From positions 1 through 55,321 of the forward strand of contig CAIRYQ010000121.1 in NCBI GenBank assembly GCA_903882875.1: a stretch of 55,321 bases of DNA, written 5' to 3'. A program made the translations under genes and the position numbers. This stretch comes from an uncultured Spartobacteria bacterium (GTDB lineage: Bacteria > Verrucomicrobiota > Verrucomicrobiia > Chthoniobacterales > Chthoniobacteraceae). The notes beneath the pieces were generated by a model, which was not told the origin of the DNA, made no database searches, and saw nothing but the letters and a program-made list of their open reading frames with translations. Each line of letters opens with the position of its first letter. Positions within the stretch are counted from its first letter, which is position 1. Positions 18,673 through 27,476 of this stretch are shown one piece after another.

Positions 18673-19301
18673 ATGTGTCGCATCTGTCGCATCTGCGCGC
18701 TATTTTTGTCGTATTCAGTTGATGAATACGCTACCGCGCAAACGGTAACCTACGGATGGAAAACGGCCTTTTCCCACGCAAAACAGCCCTTTTCCGTGAC
18801 GGATGCCATTTTCAATGCCTCGGAGACGGTCGGATGCGGCTCAAAGACGGTCGGATGTGCGACGGAGACGACCGTCTTCGTCATAAAGACGACCGTCTTC
18901 GTGGCAAAGACGACCGTCTTCAAGCCAGAGACGACCGTCTCTGTGACAAAGACGACCGTCTTCGGGCCAGAGACGACCGTCTCCGGGCAAAGACGACCGT
19001 CTTCAAGCCAGAGACGACCGTCTCTGTGGCAAAGACGACCGTCTTCGAGCCGGAGACGACCGTCTTCGTGACAAAGACGACCGTCTCTGAGCCAGAGACG
19101 ACCGTCTCCGAGCCCCGGAAATGCGCCACCGGAGCCCTCCCCGTGGTCAACGCCCGGAACCTTACCGGCTTCCCGACAGGCGCGGGGGCATCCCCAATGG
19201 AGACTGTCGCTCCCGGAACCCAGACGGTTGTCTCCGGCAAGGAATCGGCCGTCGCCAACAGGGTTTCCATTGTCAGCCATTCTGCAAAGCGCGCGAGGTG
19301 A
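18673..19301 (+). pseudogene. Heptapeptide-repeat ORF with one frameshift
   Basis: Reading from ATG 18673, the sequence encodes seven-residue repeats of the type [KE]TTV[FS]xx. They begin degenerate (KTAFSHA, KQPFSVT) and become regular (ETTVFVI, KTTVFVA, KTTVFKP, ETTVSVT). The frame breaks at the unit 18971-18990, which has 20 nt instead of 21; the next frame then continues the same heptads (KTTVFKP, ETTVSVA, KTTVFEP, ETTVFVT) and later ETVAPGT, QTVVSGK, to a stop at 19301. The 21-nt phase is kept from 18761 to 19242. This looks like one repeat-protein gene with a 1-nt deletion, or a non-coding array whose period happens to be a multiple of 3. The opposite strand also reads KTVV[FS] because the core is nearly palindromic, so the coding strand is uncertain. 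Confidence 0.4.
18761..19242. repeat. 21-nt tandem repeat array (core AGACGACCGTCT)
   Basis: Twelve well-preserved units lie at 18866-19116, each AGACGACCGTCT plus 9 more nt (usually TTCG/CTG followed by a CAA or CAG ending). Two weaker units (AGACGGTCGGAT) at 18824-18865 and three degenerate ones from 18761 precede them in exact 21-nt phase. After an 84-nt (4 x 21) stretch, two further units occur at 19201-19242. The core is an interrupted palindrome (AGACG-AC-CGTCT). One unit, 18971-18990, is 20 nt long. The unit is too short for a CRISPR repeat, and there are no spacers of constant length. Confidence 0.9.
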
Positions 19302-19420
19302 TGCGCGAAATCCACGACCAAAGGCTCGACCTGACAGTAAGCGATGCGCACGGCGGTGCGGAAGATTTGCCGTGAAAGGGACTTTGACAAGCCTGCGGGC
19401 ATGCAGGAATCTCCGCCAGC

Positions 19421-19837
19421 ATGAGCTACCAGACTACGAAAGACCAAGAGCGGTGGGCAAAGAACCGAAAAAAAAGATCCAGACATTCCACGGAATACTA
19501 CCTTACGCTCATTCGTACACAGGAGGGTCGTTGCGCCTTCTCTGGTATTCCTCTGCTGTTCGATCCCGCATTCGGGACGGCAGTCAAGGGAGGCGCAGGC
19601 TGCCACGCACGGTATGCGGCTCTTGACCACACAGCACCGGGCTCTGATGATCTCGGATATGCGATCGTTTGCTATGCTCTCAATGACATCAAAGGACATC
19701 TACCGCATGACTGCTTCGTAGCACTGCGCGGAACCGTAGCATGGCAACAGTTCATGAGCGCGTGGCGTTCTCAGGCAGAACTCGATGATTTAGATTCGGC
19801 TGCATTCTATGCGATACGTCACCAACGAAGCGTTTAA
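19421..19837 (+). CDS. Small HNH-like nuclease domain protein
   Basis: A 138-aa protein. After a basic helix (RWAKNRKKRSRHSTEYYLTL) comes an HNH-type treble-clef pattern: a single Cys in EGRCAFSGIPL, the DHTAPGSDDLGYA segment in place of the usual D+I.P..GY, and YALNDIKGHLPHDCF where the conserved Asn-x-x-K helix sits. Only one of the two Cys of a typical zinc knuckle is obvious, so metal binding may be altered. Base composition and codon use are less GC-rich than in the neighbours (runs such as ATAGTTATTAG flank it), which points to acquisition. It lies directly after the 21-nt repeat array. A role in defence or mobile DNA is possible, but nothing nearby shows it. Confidence 0.6.
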   Translation: MSYQTTKDQERWAKNRKKRSRHSTEYYLTLIRTQEGRCAFSGIPLLFDPAFGTAVKGGAGCHARYAALDHTAPGSDDLGYAIVCYALNDIKGHLPHDCFVALRGTVAWQQFMSAWRSQAELDDLDSAAFYAIRHQRSV

Positions 19838-19857
19838 GCGATAGTTATTAGAACACC

Positions 19858-20778
19858 ATGAGAACCACATCCCTCCTCCGCACCTTACCCGTCATTTTCC
19901 TCGGTCTGCTCGCCACTTTGGCGGGGTTGCGCGCGGCGGAGCTGGCGGTGCCGGAGAATGTGGTGTTCGAGCGGGACATCGAGTTTGCGAATCCCGACAA
20001 CCAGCACCTTCAGGTGAACGTCGCGATGCCGAAGGAGCCGAAGCAGGCCGTGCCGAGCAAGGACCCATCGTATCCCGCGGTCGTGTGCATCCACGGCGGC
20101 GGGTTCCGCGCGGGGAAGCGTGAGAGCTATGACAAGCTGTGCCTCACGCTGGCGCAGAACGGCTATGTGGCCATCACCATGACCTACCGGCTCGCGCCGG
20201 CGTATCCGTTCCCCGCGGCGGTGCTGGACTGCAAGGCGGCGGTGCGCTGGCTCCGGGCGAATGCGGCGAAGTATCATGTGGACCCGGCGCGTATCGGCGT
20301 GACGGGCGGTTCGGCGGGCGGGCATCTCGCGCAGTTCCTCGGGGTGTCGGCGGGTGTGAAGGAATTCGACGCCGGGGAAAACCTGGATCAGTCGAGCGCC
20401 GTGGCGTGCGTGGTGAATTTCTATGGGCCGAGCGATCTCACGAAATCGTACGGCAAGAGTGTGGATGCGGCGGAAGTGCTCCCGCTGTTCTTCGGTGGCA
20501 GTCTGCACACGAAATGGCGCGAGCACATCGTGGGCAGCCCGCTCTACTGGGTGACGCCGAACGCCGCGCCGACGCTGGTCGTCCACGGCACGGACGACAA
20601 ATACGTGGCCTACGAGCAGGCGGGCTGGATGGTGGACAAGCTGAAGGCGAGCGGTGTGGAGGCCGAACTGCTGACGCTGGAAGGCGCAGGCCACGGCTTC
20701 AAGGGCGCGGATGCCGAGAAGGCGGAGAAGGCGCTGCTGGCGTTCTTCGACAAGCACCTGAAGCCTGCCGGACGCTGA
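19858..20778 (+). CDS. Secreted alpha/beta-hydrolase (carboxylesterase/BD-FAE type)
   Basis: A 306-aa exported esterase: signal peptide (LPVIFLGLLATLAGLRAAE), oxyanion motif HGGGFRAG, nucleophile Ser152 in GGSAGG, acid Asp in HGTDDKYV and His in GAGHGF. This is the HSL/BD-FAE-like esterase pattern of enzymes that remove acyl groups from small esters or polysaccharide decorations such as acetyl- or feruloyl-xylan. The next gene, convergent on the other strand, encodes a related hydrolase, but they are not co-transcribed. The exact substrate cannot be read from the sequence. Confidence 0.85.
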   Translation: MRTTSLLRTLPVIFLGLLATLAGLRAAELAVPENVVFERDIEFANPDNQHLQVNVAMPKEPKQAVPSKDPSYPAVVCIHGGGFRAGKRESYDKLCLTLAQNGYVAITMTYRLAPAYPFPAAVLDCKAAVRWLRANAAKYHVDPARIGVTGGSAGGHLAQFLGVSAGVKEFDAGENLDQSSAVACVVNFYGPSDLTKSYGKSVDAAEVLPLFFGGSLHTKWREHIVGSPLYWVTPNAAPTLVVHGTDDKYVAYEQAGWMVDKLKASGVEAELLTLEGAGHGFKGADAEKAEKALLAFFDKHLKPAGR

Positions 20779-20788
20779 CGGGCGCGGC

Positions 20789-21691
20789 TTATTTCAAGAA
20801 GCCGCGCTGCTTCAGCCAGAACATGCAGTCGCGCGTCCACGCGTGGGCCTTTTCCGGGTCGTAGTCCTTCGAGCCGAGGCCGATTCCGTGGCGGCCTTTT
20901 TCGTAGAGGTGGAGGTCGTAGGGCACGCCCTTTTCGCGGAGCGCATTGGCGAACGCGAAGGCGTTTTCGACGACGACCTTGTCGTCCTCGACCGTCTGCC
21001 AGATGAATGTCGGCGGCGTGTCCTTGCGGACATTCAGGCGCGGCGAGAGCAGGCGCTTTTGCTCGGGCGTGCCGTTTGGCCCGAGGAAGGTCTCCTCGCG
21101 CTTTTCATTCGGCTCGTCGAACAGGATGAAGCCGTAGCAGAGCACTGCGACATCGGGCCGCGAACTCTCCCGTTCGATGGGATCGCTGGCGTCGGCCTTT
21201 CCCGCATCGAACTGCGTGATGAGCGTCGCGGTGAGATGGCCGCCGGCGGAGGAGCCGATCATGCCGATGCGCTTCGGGTCGAGTCCCCACGCCGCGGCAT
21301 TCGAGCGAACGAGGCGCACGGCGCGCGCGGCGTCCTGCAAAATCACGGGCACGCGGTAGCCGTCGGCGGCGAGGCGATACTTGAGCACGAAAGCGGTGAT
21401 GCCATTTGCCGCGAGCCACTTTGCGTACGCGTCAGCTTCGTGCGGTGCGAGCACGCGATAACCGCCGCCGGGTGCGACGATGAAGACGGCGCCGCTCGCC
21501 TTTTCCGGCGCAGCCCAGAACGGTGTGAGCGTCGGCGTGTCCTTCGCGTCCTTGCCGAGCGCACCGGGCGCGTCGCCGGGCCATAGGCGGAGGGGTTCGT
21601 TCGGGCGCGAGACGGGTTGCGCCGAGAGGCGAAATGATGCGAGCAGCGTGAGGGCGAAGACGGCGGTGAGTCGGCGGAGGGACGGGAACAT
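20789..21691 (-). CDS. Secreted alpha/beta-hydrolase (acetyl-esterase-like)
   Basis: A 300-aa exported hydrolase starting at ATG 21691 (signal RRLTAVFALTLLASFRLSA). Motifs: LWPGDAPG near the N-terminus, as in verrucomicrobial/planctomycetal xylan-esterase-like proteins; APGGGYRVLAPHEAD for the oxyanion region; nucleophile GSSAGGH; acid in TVEDDKVV; and the C-terminal His in KGRHGIGL. It probably deacylates plant-derived sugars or small esters in the periplasm. Its 3' end faces the 3' end of the previous esterase gene with 10 nt between the stops. Confidence 0.83.
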   Translation of the reverse strand: MFPSLRRLTAVFALTLLASFRLSAQPVSRPNEPLRLWPGDAPGALGKDAKDTPTLTPFWAAPEKASGAVFIVAPGGGYRVLAPHEADAYAKWLAANGITAFVLKYRLAADGYRVPVILQDAARAVRLVRSNAAAWGLDPKRIGMIGSSAGGHLTATLITQFDAGKADASDPIERESSRPDVAVLCYGFILFDEPNEKREETFLGPNGTPEQKRLLSPRLNVRKDTPPTFIWQTVEDDKVVVENAFAFANALREKGVPYDLHLYEKGRHGIGLGSKDYDPEKAHAWTRDCMFWLKQRGFLK

Positions 21692-21742
21692 GCGCGCATC
21701 GTTTGCAGTTTCGCGGTCGCGCTTCCAGCACACAGTTGCGTG

Positions 21743-22510
21743 TCAGTATTCCGAGCGGAGTTCGACAGGCTTGCACTTGCGCTTGGCGCGTGCGCGGATG
21801 TTCAGCACTTCGACTCCAAATGAGAAGGCCATCGCGAAATAGATGTAGCCTTTCTCGATGTGCTGGCCACAGCCGTCCGCGACGAGCACGACGCCGACAA
21901 GCAGGAGAAAACTCAGCGCGAGCATTTTGATCGTCGGGTGCTTGTTCACGAAATCCGCGATGGATTTCGCTGCGAGGAACATCACGATCATCGCGAGGAT
22001 GACGGCGGTGATCATCACGCCGATTTCGCGAGCCATGCCGACGGCGGTGATGACGGAGTCGAGCGAGAAGATGATGTCCACAACGACGATCTGCGCGATG
22101 ACGGCGGCGAGCGCGCCTTTCACTTTCGAGGAGCCTTCGTGCGCCTCGCCCTCGAGATTGCCGTGGATTTCGTGGACGCTTTTCCAGATGAGAAAAAGCC
22201 CGCCGAGCAGGAGCACGAGCCGCTGCCCGGTGATCGCCAGCGGCAGGCCGGTGCCATTTTCGCGGATGAAGGGCACGGTGAAGAGCGGCGCGGTCAGCTT
22301 CGTGAGGACGAAGATGAAACTCAGCAGGAGAATCCGCGTGATGAGCGCGAGAGCGAGGCCGGTGTTGCGCGCCTTGCCCTGCTGCTCGGCGGGCAGCTTG
22401 CCGGAAAGGATCGAAATGAAGATGATGTTGTCCACGCCGAGGACGATTTCGAGGACGGTGAGCGTGATGAGGCTGAACCACGCGTCGGGATTCGAGAGCC
22501 AGGCAAGCAT
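21743..22510 (-). CDS. TerC family integral membrane protein
   Basis: A 255-aa polytopic protein starting at ATG 22510 (MLAWLSNPDAWFSLITLTVL). It has the two TerC hallmark segments, EIVLGVDNIIFISIL and VVVDIIFSLDSVITAVG, whose acidic residues lie within membrane helices. TerC proteins are linked to tellurite resistance and to manganese export or metal loading of secreted proteins. The frame remains open to 22588, but the extension is Arg/Pro-rich and starts within the divergent gmhB gene's upstream region. The neighbour on the other strand starts 86 nt away, leaving a short divergent promoter region. Confidence 0.9.
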   Translation of the reverse strand: MLAWLSNPDAWFSLITLTVLEIVLGVDNIIFISILSGKLPAEQQGKARNTGLALALITRILLLSFIFVLTKLTAPLFTVPFIRENGTGLPLAITGQRLVLLLGGLFLIWKSVHEIHGNLEGEAHEGSSKVKGALAAVIAQIVVVDIIFSLDSVITAVGMAREIGVMITAVILAMIVMFLAAKSIADFVNKHPTIKMLALSFLLLVGVVLVADGCGQHIEKGYIYFAMAFSFGVEVLNIRARAKRKCKPVELRSEY

Positions 22511-22595
22511 GAGTGCGGAGGAAAGCGGGACGCGCGTGCGAGTAAAGTGAAAGCGGCTCGACGGCGGTGCGGCGTTCCGCCAATGCACTCGGGAA

Positions 22596-23138
22596 ATGAG
22601 TCGGCCCGCCGTATTTCTCGACCGCGATGGAACGCTGATGCACGAGGTCCACTACTGCCGCGACCCGGCGGATGTGCGCCTCTTCGACGGAACCCGCGAC
22701 GCGCTGCTCCGACTGAAAGGCGCAGGCTACGCGCTCGTGATCATCACGAATCAAAGCGGTATCGCGCGCGGGATGCTGACCGAGTGTGATTTTGAAAAGG
22801 TGCAGGCGCGGCTGCTGGAACTGCTCGGCGAAAATCTCATCGCCGCGACCTACATGTGCCCGGATGGGCCTGCGGGCGAATCGGGCCGGCGCAAGCCTTC
22901 CCCCGCGATGGTGCGTGAGGCGGCGCGCGATCTGTCGCTCGATCTCGATCATTCGTGGTTTGTCGGCGACAAGGTGGCGGACCTGCAATGCGGGCTGAAT
23001 GCCGGGACGCGCACGGTGCTCGTCCGCACCGGGCACGGGCATCTCGTGAGTGCGGCGGATGCGGCGGGCGCGCACTTTGTCGCCAAAGACATTGCCAGCG
23101 CCGCCGACTTCATTCTATCCGATTCGGGTGCCAGCTAA
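22596..23138 (+). CDS. gmhB: D-glycero-D-manno-heptose 1,7-bisphosphate 7-phosphatase
   Basis: A 180-aa HAD-superfamily phosphatase with all family motifs: nucleophile and acid in FLDRDGTL (motif I), IITNQSGIARG (motif II), RKPSPAM with the conserved Lys, and GDKVADLQCG (motif IV). The enzyme removes the 7-phosphate from heptose bisphosphate in ADP-heptose synthesis for the lipopolysaccharide inner core. The kdsB gene overlaps its 3' end by 11 nt, consistent with one LPS-precursor operon. A histidinol-phosphatase relative is the main alternative, but the LPS neighbour supports GmhB. Confidence 0.88.
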   Translation: MSRPAVFLDRDGTLMHEVHYCRDPADVRLFDGTRDALLRLKGAGYALVIITNQSGIARGMLTECDFEKVQARLLELLGENLIAATYMCPDGPAGESGRRKPSPAMVREAARDLSLDLDHSWFVGDKVADLQCGLNAGTRTVLVRTGHGHLVSAADAAGAHFVAKDIASAADFILSDSGAS

Positions 23139-23877
23139 GATTGCCGTCGTCATTCCTGCCCGCTTCGCTTCGACCCGCTTCCCGGGGAAGCCGCTCTTCC
23201 CCCTCGCTGGCAAGCCGATGATTCAGCACGTGTGGGAGCGTTGCTTGCGTGCGAAGGGAGTGAGCCGCGTGATCGTCGCGACGGAAGACAAGCGCATCGC
23301 TGATGCGTGCGCAGCATTCGGCGCGGAGTGCGTGATGACTTCGGAAAAGTGCGTGAGCGGCACGGACCGCGTGGCCGAGGCCGCGAGGAAAAAGCTCAAG
23401 GGCTTCACCCACGTCATCAATGTCCAGGGCGACGAGCCGCTCGTGGACCCCGCCACGGTGACGAAGCTCGCAAAAGCGTTGGCCGGCTCGCGCAAGATCG
23501 CGATGATCACCTCGGCGAGCGTCTTTGAGCCAGGCGATGATGTGGCAAATCCGAACGCCGTGAAGGTCGTCACCGATCACGCTGGCGATGCGCTTTATTT
23601 CTCCCGCTCGACGATCCCGTTCGTGCGCAACGAGGTGCCGGGACTGAAGTTTTTCCGACATCAGGGAATCTACGGCTACACGCTGGAGCTGCTGTTCCAG
23701 TTCGTGAAGTGGAAGCCGACGCCGCTCGAAAAATCCGAGTCGCTCGAACAGTTGCGCGCGCTGGAGAACGGCGTGAAGATTCGCGTCGTCACCGTGAAGC
23801 ACCTCAGCGTCGGAGTGGACACGCCGGCGGATGTCAATGCGGTCGCACCTTTTCTGAAGAAACTGCTGAAAAAATAG
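23128..23877 (+). CDS. kdsB: 3-deoxy-manno-octulosonate cytidylyltransferase
   Basis: A 249-aa protein starting at GTG 23128 (MPAKIAVVIPARFASTRFPG), which overlaps the gmhB stop. It has the nucleotide-binding motif PARFASTRFPGKPL, the VATEDKRIADA and SGTDRVAEAA segments, NVQGDEPLVDP for the metal and CTP, and HQGIYGYTLELL. KdsB makes CMP-Kdo, the activated sugar for the lipopolysaccharide inner core, in the cytoplasm. With gmhB it shows that the organism builds a Kdo/heptose-type LPS and so has an outer membrane. pyrG, which makes the CTP substrate, follows after 15 nt. Confidence 0.95.
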   Translation: MPAKIAVVIPARFASTRFPGKPLFPLAGKPMIQHVWERCLRAKGVSRVIVATEDKRIADACAAFGAECVMTSEKCVSGTDRVAEAARKKLKGFTHVINVQGDEPLVDPATVTKLAKALAGSRKIAMITSASVFEPGDDVANPNAVKVVTDHAGDALYFSRSTIPFVRNEVPGLKFFRHQGIYGYTLELLFQFVKWKPTPLEKSESLEQLRALENGVKIRVVTVKHLSVGVDTPADVNAVAPFLKKLLKK

Positions 23878-23892
23878 CACCACACACTTTCC

Positions 23893-25494
23893 ATGAAATA
23901 CATTTTCGTCACCGGCGGCGTCGTCAGTTCACTCGGCAAGGGCATCGCGGCCGCATCGCTCGGCACGCTGCTCGAACGCCGCGGGCTGAAAGTCACGCTG
24001 CAAAAGCTCGACCCGTATCTCAATGTGGACCCCGGCACGATGAACCCATTCGAGCACGGCGAAGTCTATGTGCTCGACGACGGTGCGGAGACGGACCTCG
24101 ACCTCGGCCACTACGAGCGCTTCACGCACAGCGCGCTCACGCGGGCGAGCAATTCGACGAGCGGGCAAATCTACGAGACCGTGCTCGCGAAGGAGCGCGC
24201 CGGCGAATTTCTCGGCAAAACCGTGCAGGTCGTCCCGCACATCACGGATGAGATCAAGACGCGGATCAACAAGCTCGCCGTGAGCCATCCGTGCGACGTG
24301 CTCATCACGGAAATCGGCGGCACCGTCGGCGACATCGAGGGGCTGCCGTTCCTCGAGGCGATCCGGCAGTTCCAGTTCGAGGTCGGCGAGGAGAACTGCA
24401 TGATCATGCACGTCACGCTCGTGCCGTACATCAAGGCCGCGGGCGAACTGAAGACGAAGCCTTCGCAGCAGAGCGTCGCGAAGCTGCGCGAAATCGGCCT
24501 CCACCCGGACGTGCTCATCGCGCGCACCGAGCACGATCTCACGGATGATCTGCGCAGGAAGCTCTCCACTTTCTGCAACGTGCCGCAGAAGGCCGTGATC
24601 GAGGGCCGCGACGTGCCGCACAGCATCTACGAGGTGCCGCTCTTTTTGCAGAAGGAGAAGCTCGACGACATCGTGTGCGAGCGACTCGGGCTGAATGTCC
24701 CGCCCGCGAACATGGGTGAGTGGGAGCGGTTCGTGAAGCGGCTGCTGAATCCGAAGAAACGCGTACGCATCGCGATGGTCGGCAAGTACGTGGAGCACAA
24801 GGACGCCTACAAGAGCATTGACGAATCCATCAACCACGCCGCCGCCTCGCTCGACTGCGGCGCGGAAGTCGTCGAGGTGGATGCCGAGATCCTCGAGAGC
24901 GAGGACGCCGGGCGGCACCTCGCGAACTACGCGGGAATCCTCGTGCCCGGCGGATTCGGCGAGCGCGGCATCGAGGGGAAAATCGCCGCCGCCGCATACG
25001 CCCGCAAGCACGGCGTGCCCTACCTCGGCCTCTGCCTCGGGATGCAAATCGCGACCATCGAATTCGCCCGCAACGTCCTCGGCCTTGCCAAGGCGAACAG
25101 CACCGAGTTCGACGCGAAGTCGCCCGATCCCGTGATCGATCTGCTGCCCGAACAGAAAAAGGTAAAAGGCAAGGGTGCGACGATGAGGCTCGGCACATGG
25201 CCGACATTGCTCAAGCCCGGCACACGCGCATACGCGCTCTACGGCGTCCCCGAAATCCGCGAGCGCCACCGGCACCGCTACGAATTCAACCAGGCCTACC
25301 GCGAGCGCATGGAGGCGGCGGGCTTCATCATCGCCGGCACTTCGCCGGATGGAAAACTCGTCGAGCTGATAGAGCTGCGCGATCACCCTTGGTTCCTCGC
25401 TTGCCAGTATCACCCCGAGTTCAAAAGCAAGCCCACCGCGCCGCATCCGCTGTTCAAGGGCTTCCTCGCCGCGTGCCTTGCGCACGAGCAGTAG
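23893..25494 (+). CDS. pyrG: CTP synthase
   Basis: A 533-aa protein of usual length. The N-terminal synthetase domain has the P-loop-like [18 protein letters not shown] and [11 protein letters not shown]; the C-terminal class I glutaminase domain has [13 protein letters not shown] and nucleophile Cys381 in LGLCLGMQ, with the His-Glu pair in YHPEFKSKP. It converts UTP to CTP using glutamine. Its position 15 nt after kdsB, whose substrate is CTP, suggests co-transcription, an arrangement also known in other Gram-negative bacteria. Confidence 0.98.
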   Translation: MKYIFVTGGVVSSLGKGIAAASLGTLLERRGLKVTLQKLDPYLNVDPGTMNPFEHGEVYVLDDGAETDLDLGHYERFTHSALTRASNSTSGQIYETVLAKERAGEFLGKTVQVVPHITDEIKTRINKLAVSHPCDVLITEIGGTVGDIEGLPFLEAIRQFQFEVGEENCMIMHVTLVPYIKAAGELKTKPSQQSVAKLREIGLHPDVLIARTEHDLTDDLRRKLSTFCNVPQKAVIEGRDVPHSIYEVPLFLQKEKLDDIVCERLGLNVPPANMGEWERFVKRLLNPKKRVRIAMVGKYVEHKDAYKSIDESINHAAASLDCGAEVVEVDAEILESEDAGRHLANYAGILVPGGFGERGIEGKIAAAAYARKHGVPYLGLCLGMQIATIEFARNVLGLAKANSTEFDAKSPDPVIDLLPEQKKVKGKGATMRLGTWPTLLKPGTRAYALYGVPEIRERHRHRYEFNQAYRERMEAAGFIIAGTSPDGKLVELIELRDHPWFLACQYHPEFKSKPTAPHPLFKGFLAACLAHEQ

Positions 25495-25599
25495 CGCGTC
25501 CCGTCGCCACGCCGCGCTTGCGTCCGCGCGCAGTTTTCCTTTAAGCACGCGCTCCGTTTCGGATTACCCCTCCACTCATCAACCCCGCCCTCTCCTCTC

Positions 25600-27111
25600 A
25601 TGTCACACCCATCGCTCTCCCGCCGTCATTTCATCAAGACCTCCGCGCTCGCAGCATCGGCGCTCGGCTTTCCGTTCATCGCACGCTCGCAGTCGCCGAA
25701 CAGCGAGATCCGAGTCGGCGTGATCGGCTTCAATGGCCGCGGCCAGTCGCACATCGGCGACCTTCTGAAAATCAACGGCGTGAAGATCACCGGGCTGTGT
25801 GATGTGGACGAGGCGGTGCTCGGCAAGGCAAAGGATTCGCTCGCGAAAAAAGGGCAGACGATCACCACCTTCACCGACGCGAGGAAGATGCTCGACTCGA
25901 AGGAAATTGACGCCATTTCCACCGCGACGCCAAACCACTGGCACTCGCTCATCGGCATCTGGGCGTGCCAGGCGGGCAAGGATGCGTATGTGGAAAAGCC
26001 CGTCTCGCACAACGTCCGCGAAGGCCGCGTGCTCGCGGAGGCTGCGCGGAAGTACGGGCGCATCGTGCAGTGCGGCACGCAGAGCCGTTCGAGCATCGGT
26101 CTCCAGCAGGCGGTGAAGTGGGGCCAGGAGGGCAATCTCGGCAAGCTGGTGTGGGCGCGCGGCACCTGCTACAAGCGCCGCCCGAGCATCGGGAAAGTCA
26201 CCGCGCCCACGCCATTCCCCGCGGGCATTGATCAGGATTTGTGGTTCGGCCCCGCGCCGGTGAAGCCGCTCATGCGGAAAAAACTGCACTACGACTGGCA
26301 CTGGGTCTGGGACACGGGCAACGGCGACCTCGGCAACCAGGGCATCCACCAGATGGACATCGCGCGCTGGTTCCTCGGCGAATCCGCGCTGTCCCCGAAG
26401 ATCTGGAGCGTCGGCGGACGCCTCGGCTACATTGACGACGGCGAGACGCCGAACACAATGTTCGCCGTGCATGAATATGAAAAGGCGCCGCTCATTTTCG
26501 AAGTGCGCGGACTGCCCTCGAAATCGGCCACCGGCGGCGAAAAGGAGAGCATGGACACGTACCGCGGCAACGCCGGTGTCGGCGTGTACATCCAATATGA
26601 AGGCGGCCACATCGAAGTCCCGAGCTACACCGGCTGCGGCGCATTCGACAAGGACGGCAAGCTCGTGAAACGCTTCGGCAATTTCAGAGGGCCGAAGGAC
26701 GCGCCCGACACCGCGAAGGCCGACGCCACCGACGGACAGGACAGCCATCATCACAACTGGAGCAAGGCCATCCGCAGCCGGAAGCCCGCGGAACTCAACG
26801 CCGAGATCCTCCAGGGCCACCTCAGCAGCGCGCTCTGCCACACGGCGAACATCTCGCACGTCCTCGGCAAGAAGCAGGAGCCCGGCGCGATCCTCGAAAA
26901 GGTGAAGGCCAACAAGGAGGCCGCGGACAGCTTCGAGCGGATGAAGGAGCACCTCGCCAAGAACGGCGTGGACATCGCGAAGGATCACCTCACGCTCGGC
27001 GAATTCCTGACGATGGATCCGAAGACGGAAAAATTCGTCGGCAACGCCGCGGCGGACAAGCTGCTCACACGCGAATACCGCAAGCCCTACGTGGTGCCGG
27101 ACGTGGCGTAA
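25600..27111 (+). CDS. Tat-exported Gfo/Idh/MocA family oxidoreductase
   Basis: A 503-aa protein with a twin-arginine signal (SRRHFIKTSALAASALGF), then the NAD(P)-binding fold (VGVIGFNGRGQSHIGDLL) and the active-site lysine region EKPVSHNVREG. The C-terminal substrate domain has HYDWHWVWDTGNGDLGNQG, the usual arrangement in PVC members that act on sugar derivatives. Tat export implies that the cofactor is loaded before export. Many such paralogues occur in Verrucomicrobia, and the substrate cannot be assigned. The gene stands alone, preceded by a C/T-rich leader without a Shine-Dalgarno sequence. Confidence 0.9.
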   Translation: MSHPSLSRRHFIKTSALAASALGFPFIARSQSPNSEIRVGVIGFNGRGQSHIGDLLKINGVKITGLCDVDEAVLGKAKDSLAKKGQTITTFTDARKMLDSKEIDAISTATPNHWHSLIGIWACQAGKDAYVEKPVSHNVREGRVLAEAARKYGRIVQCGTQSRSSIGLQQAVKWGQEGNLGKLVWARGTCYKRRPSIGKVTAPTPFPAGIDQDLWFGPAPVKPLMRKKLHYDWHWVWDTGNGDLGNQGIHQMDIARWFLGESALSPKIWSVGGRLGYIDDGETPNTMFAVHEYEKAPLIFEVRGLPSKSATGGEKESMDTYRGNAGVGVYIQYEGGHIEVPSYTGCGAFDKDGKLVKRFGNFRGPKDAPDTAKADATDGQDSHHHNWSKAIRSRKPAELNAEILQGHLSSALCHTANISHVLGKKQEPGAILEKVKANKEAADSFERMKEHLAKNGVDIAKDHLTLGEFLTMDPKTEKFVGNAAADKLLTREYRKPYVVPDVA

Positions 27112-27159
27112 GCACGCGCAGGCTGTTGCAAAGCCGATGCGGACGGAGGGCAATCCTTC

Positions 27160-27412
27160 ACGCGCGCCCTGCCGTTGCCCGCCCGCCTGCGGGGATTAGG
27201 CTTCGTCGTGACGTTCGTGCCGCCATGTACCTTTGGCTTCCACACCTCGCCATTCGCCTTGCCCATCGCTGCTCCATGCCTGCTTTCCACAAAGCCGTCA
27301 TCTCCCGTCGCCCGCGCGGCACACGTTCACCGGTCTCAATTCGGAAAGGTTCATGGTGAGATGAATTCCACCGTGAGGTGCATGTAATCGGGCGGGATTT
27401 GGCAAGCGCAGT
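27160..27412 (-). pseudogene. Decayed duplicate of the XRE-type gene's 5' end and upstream region
   Basis: On the minus strand, a fragment reading MGKANGEVWK and then GNGRARV (from ATG 27266) matches the first 30 residues of the regulator gene that starts at 31305 (KANGEVWK, GNGRARG). The upstream DNA is also related: both copies carry CATGCCT, CGCCC.CGCGGC and, near 27384-27405 and 31487-31512, GGCGGG.TTGGCAAG in the same order. The helix-turn-helix part is missing here. This accounts for most of the 365-nt gap between the oxidoreductase and channel genes. Confidence 0.45.
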
Positions 27413-27476
27413 GTTCATGGTTCCGGTGCCGGCTATTGTCCTCATCCGCATCTGCTGATACCTCCAAAACCGACCC

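Noticed and set aside
18824-19116. CRISPR array
   Set aside because: The unit is only 21 nt with a 12-nt core and no unique spacers of constant length, and no cas genes are present.
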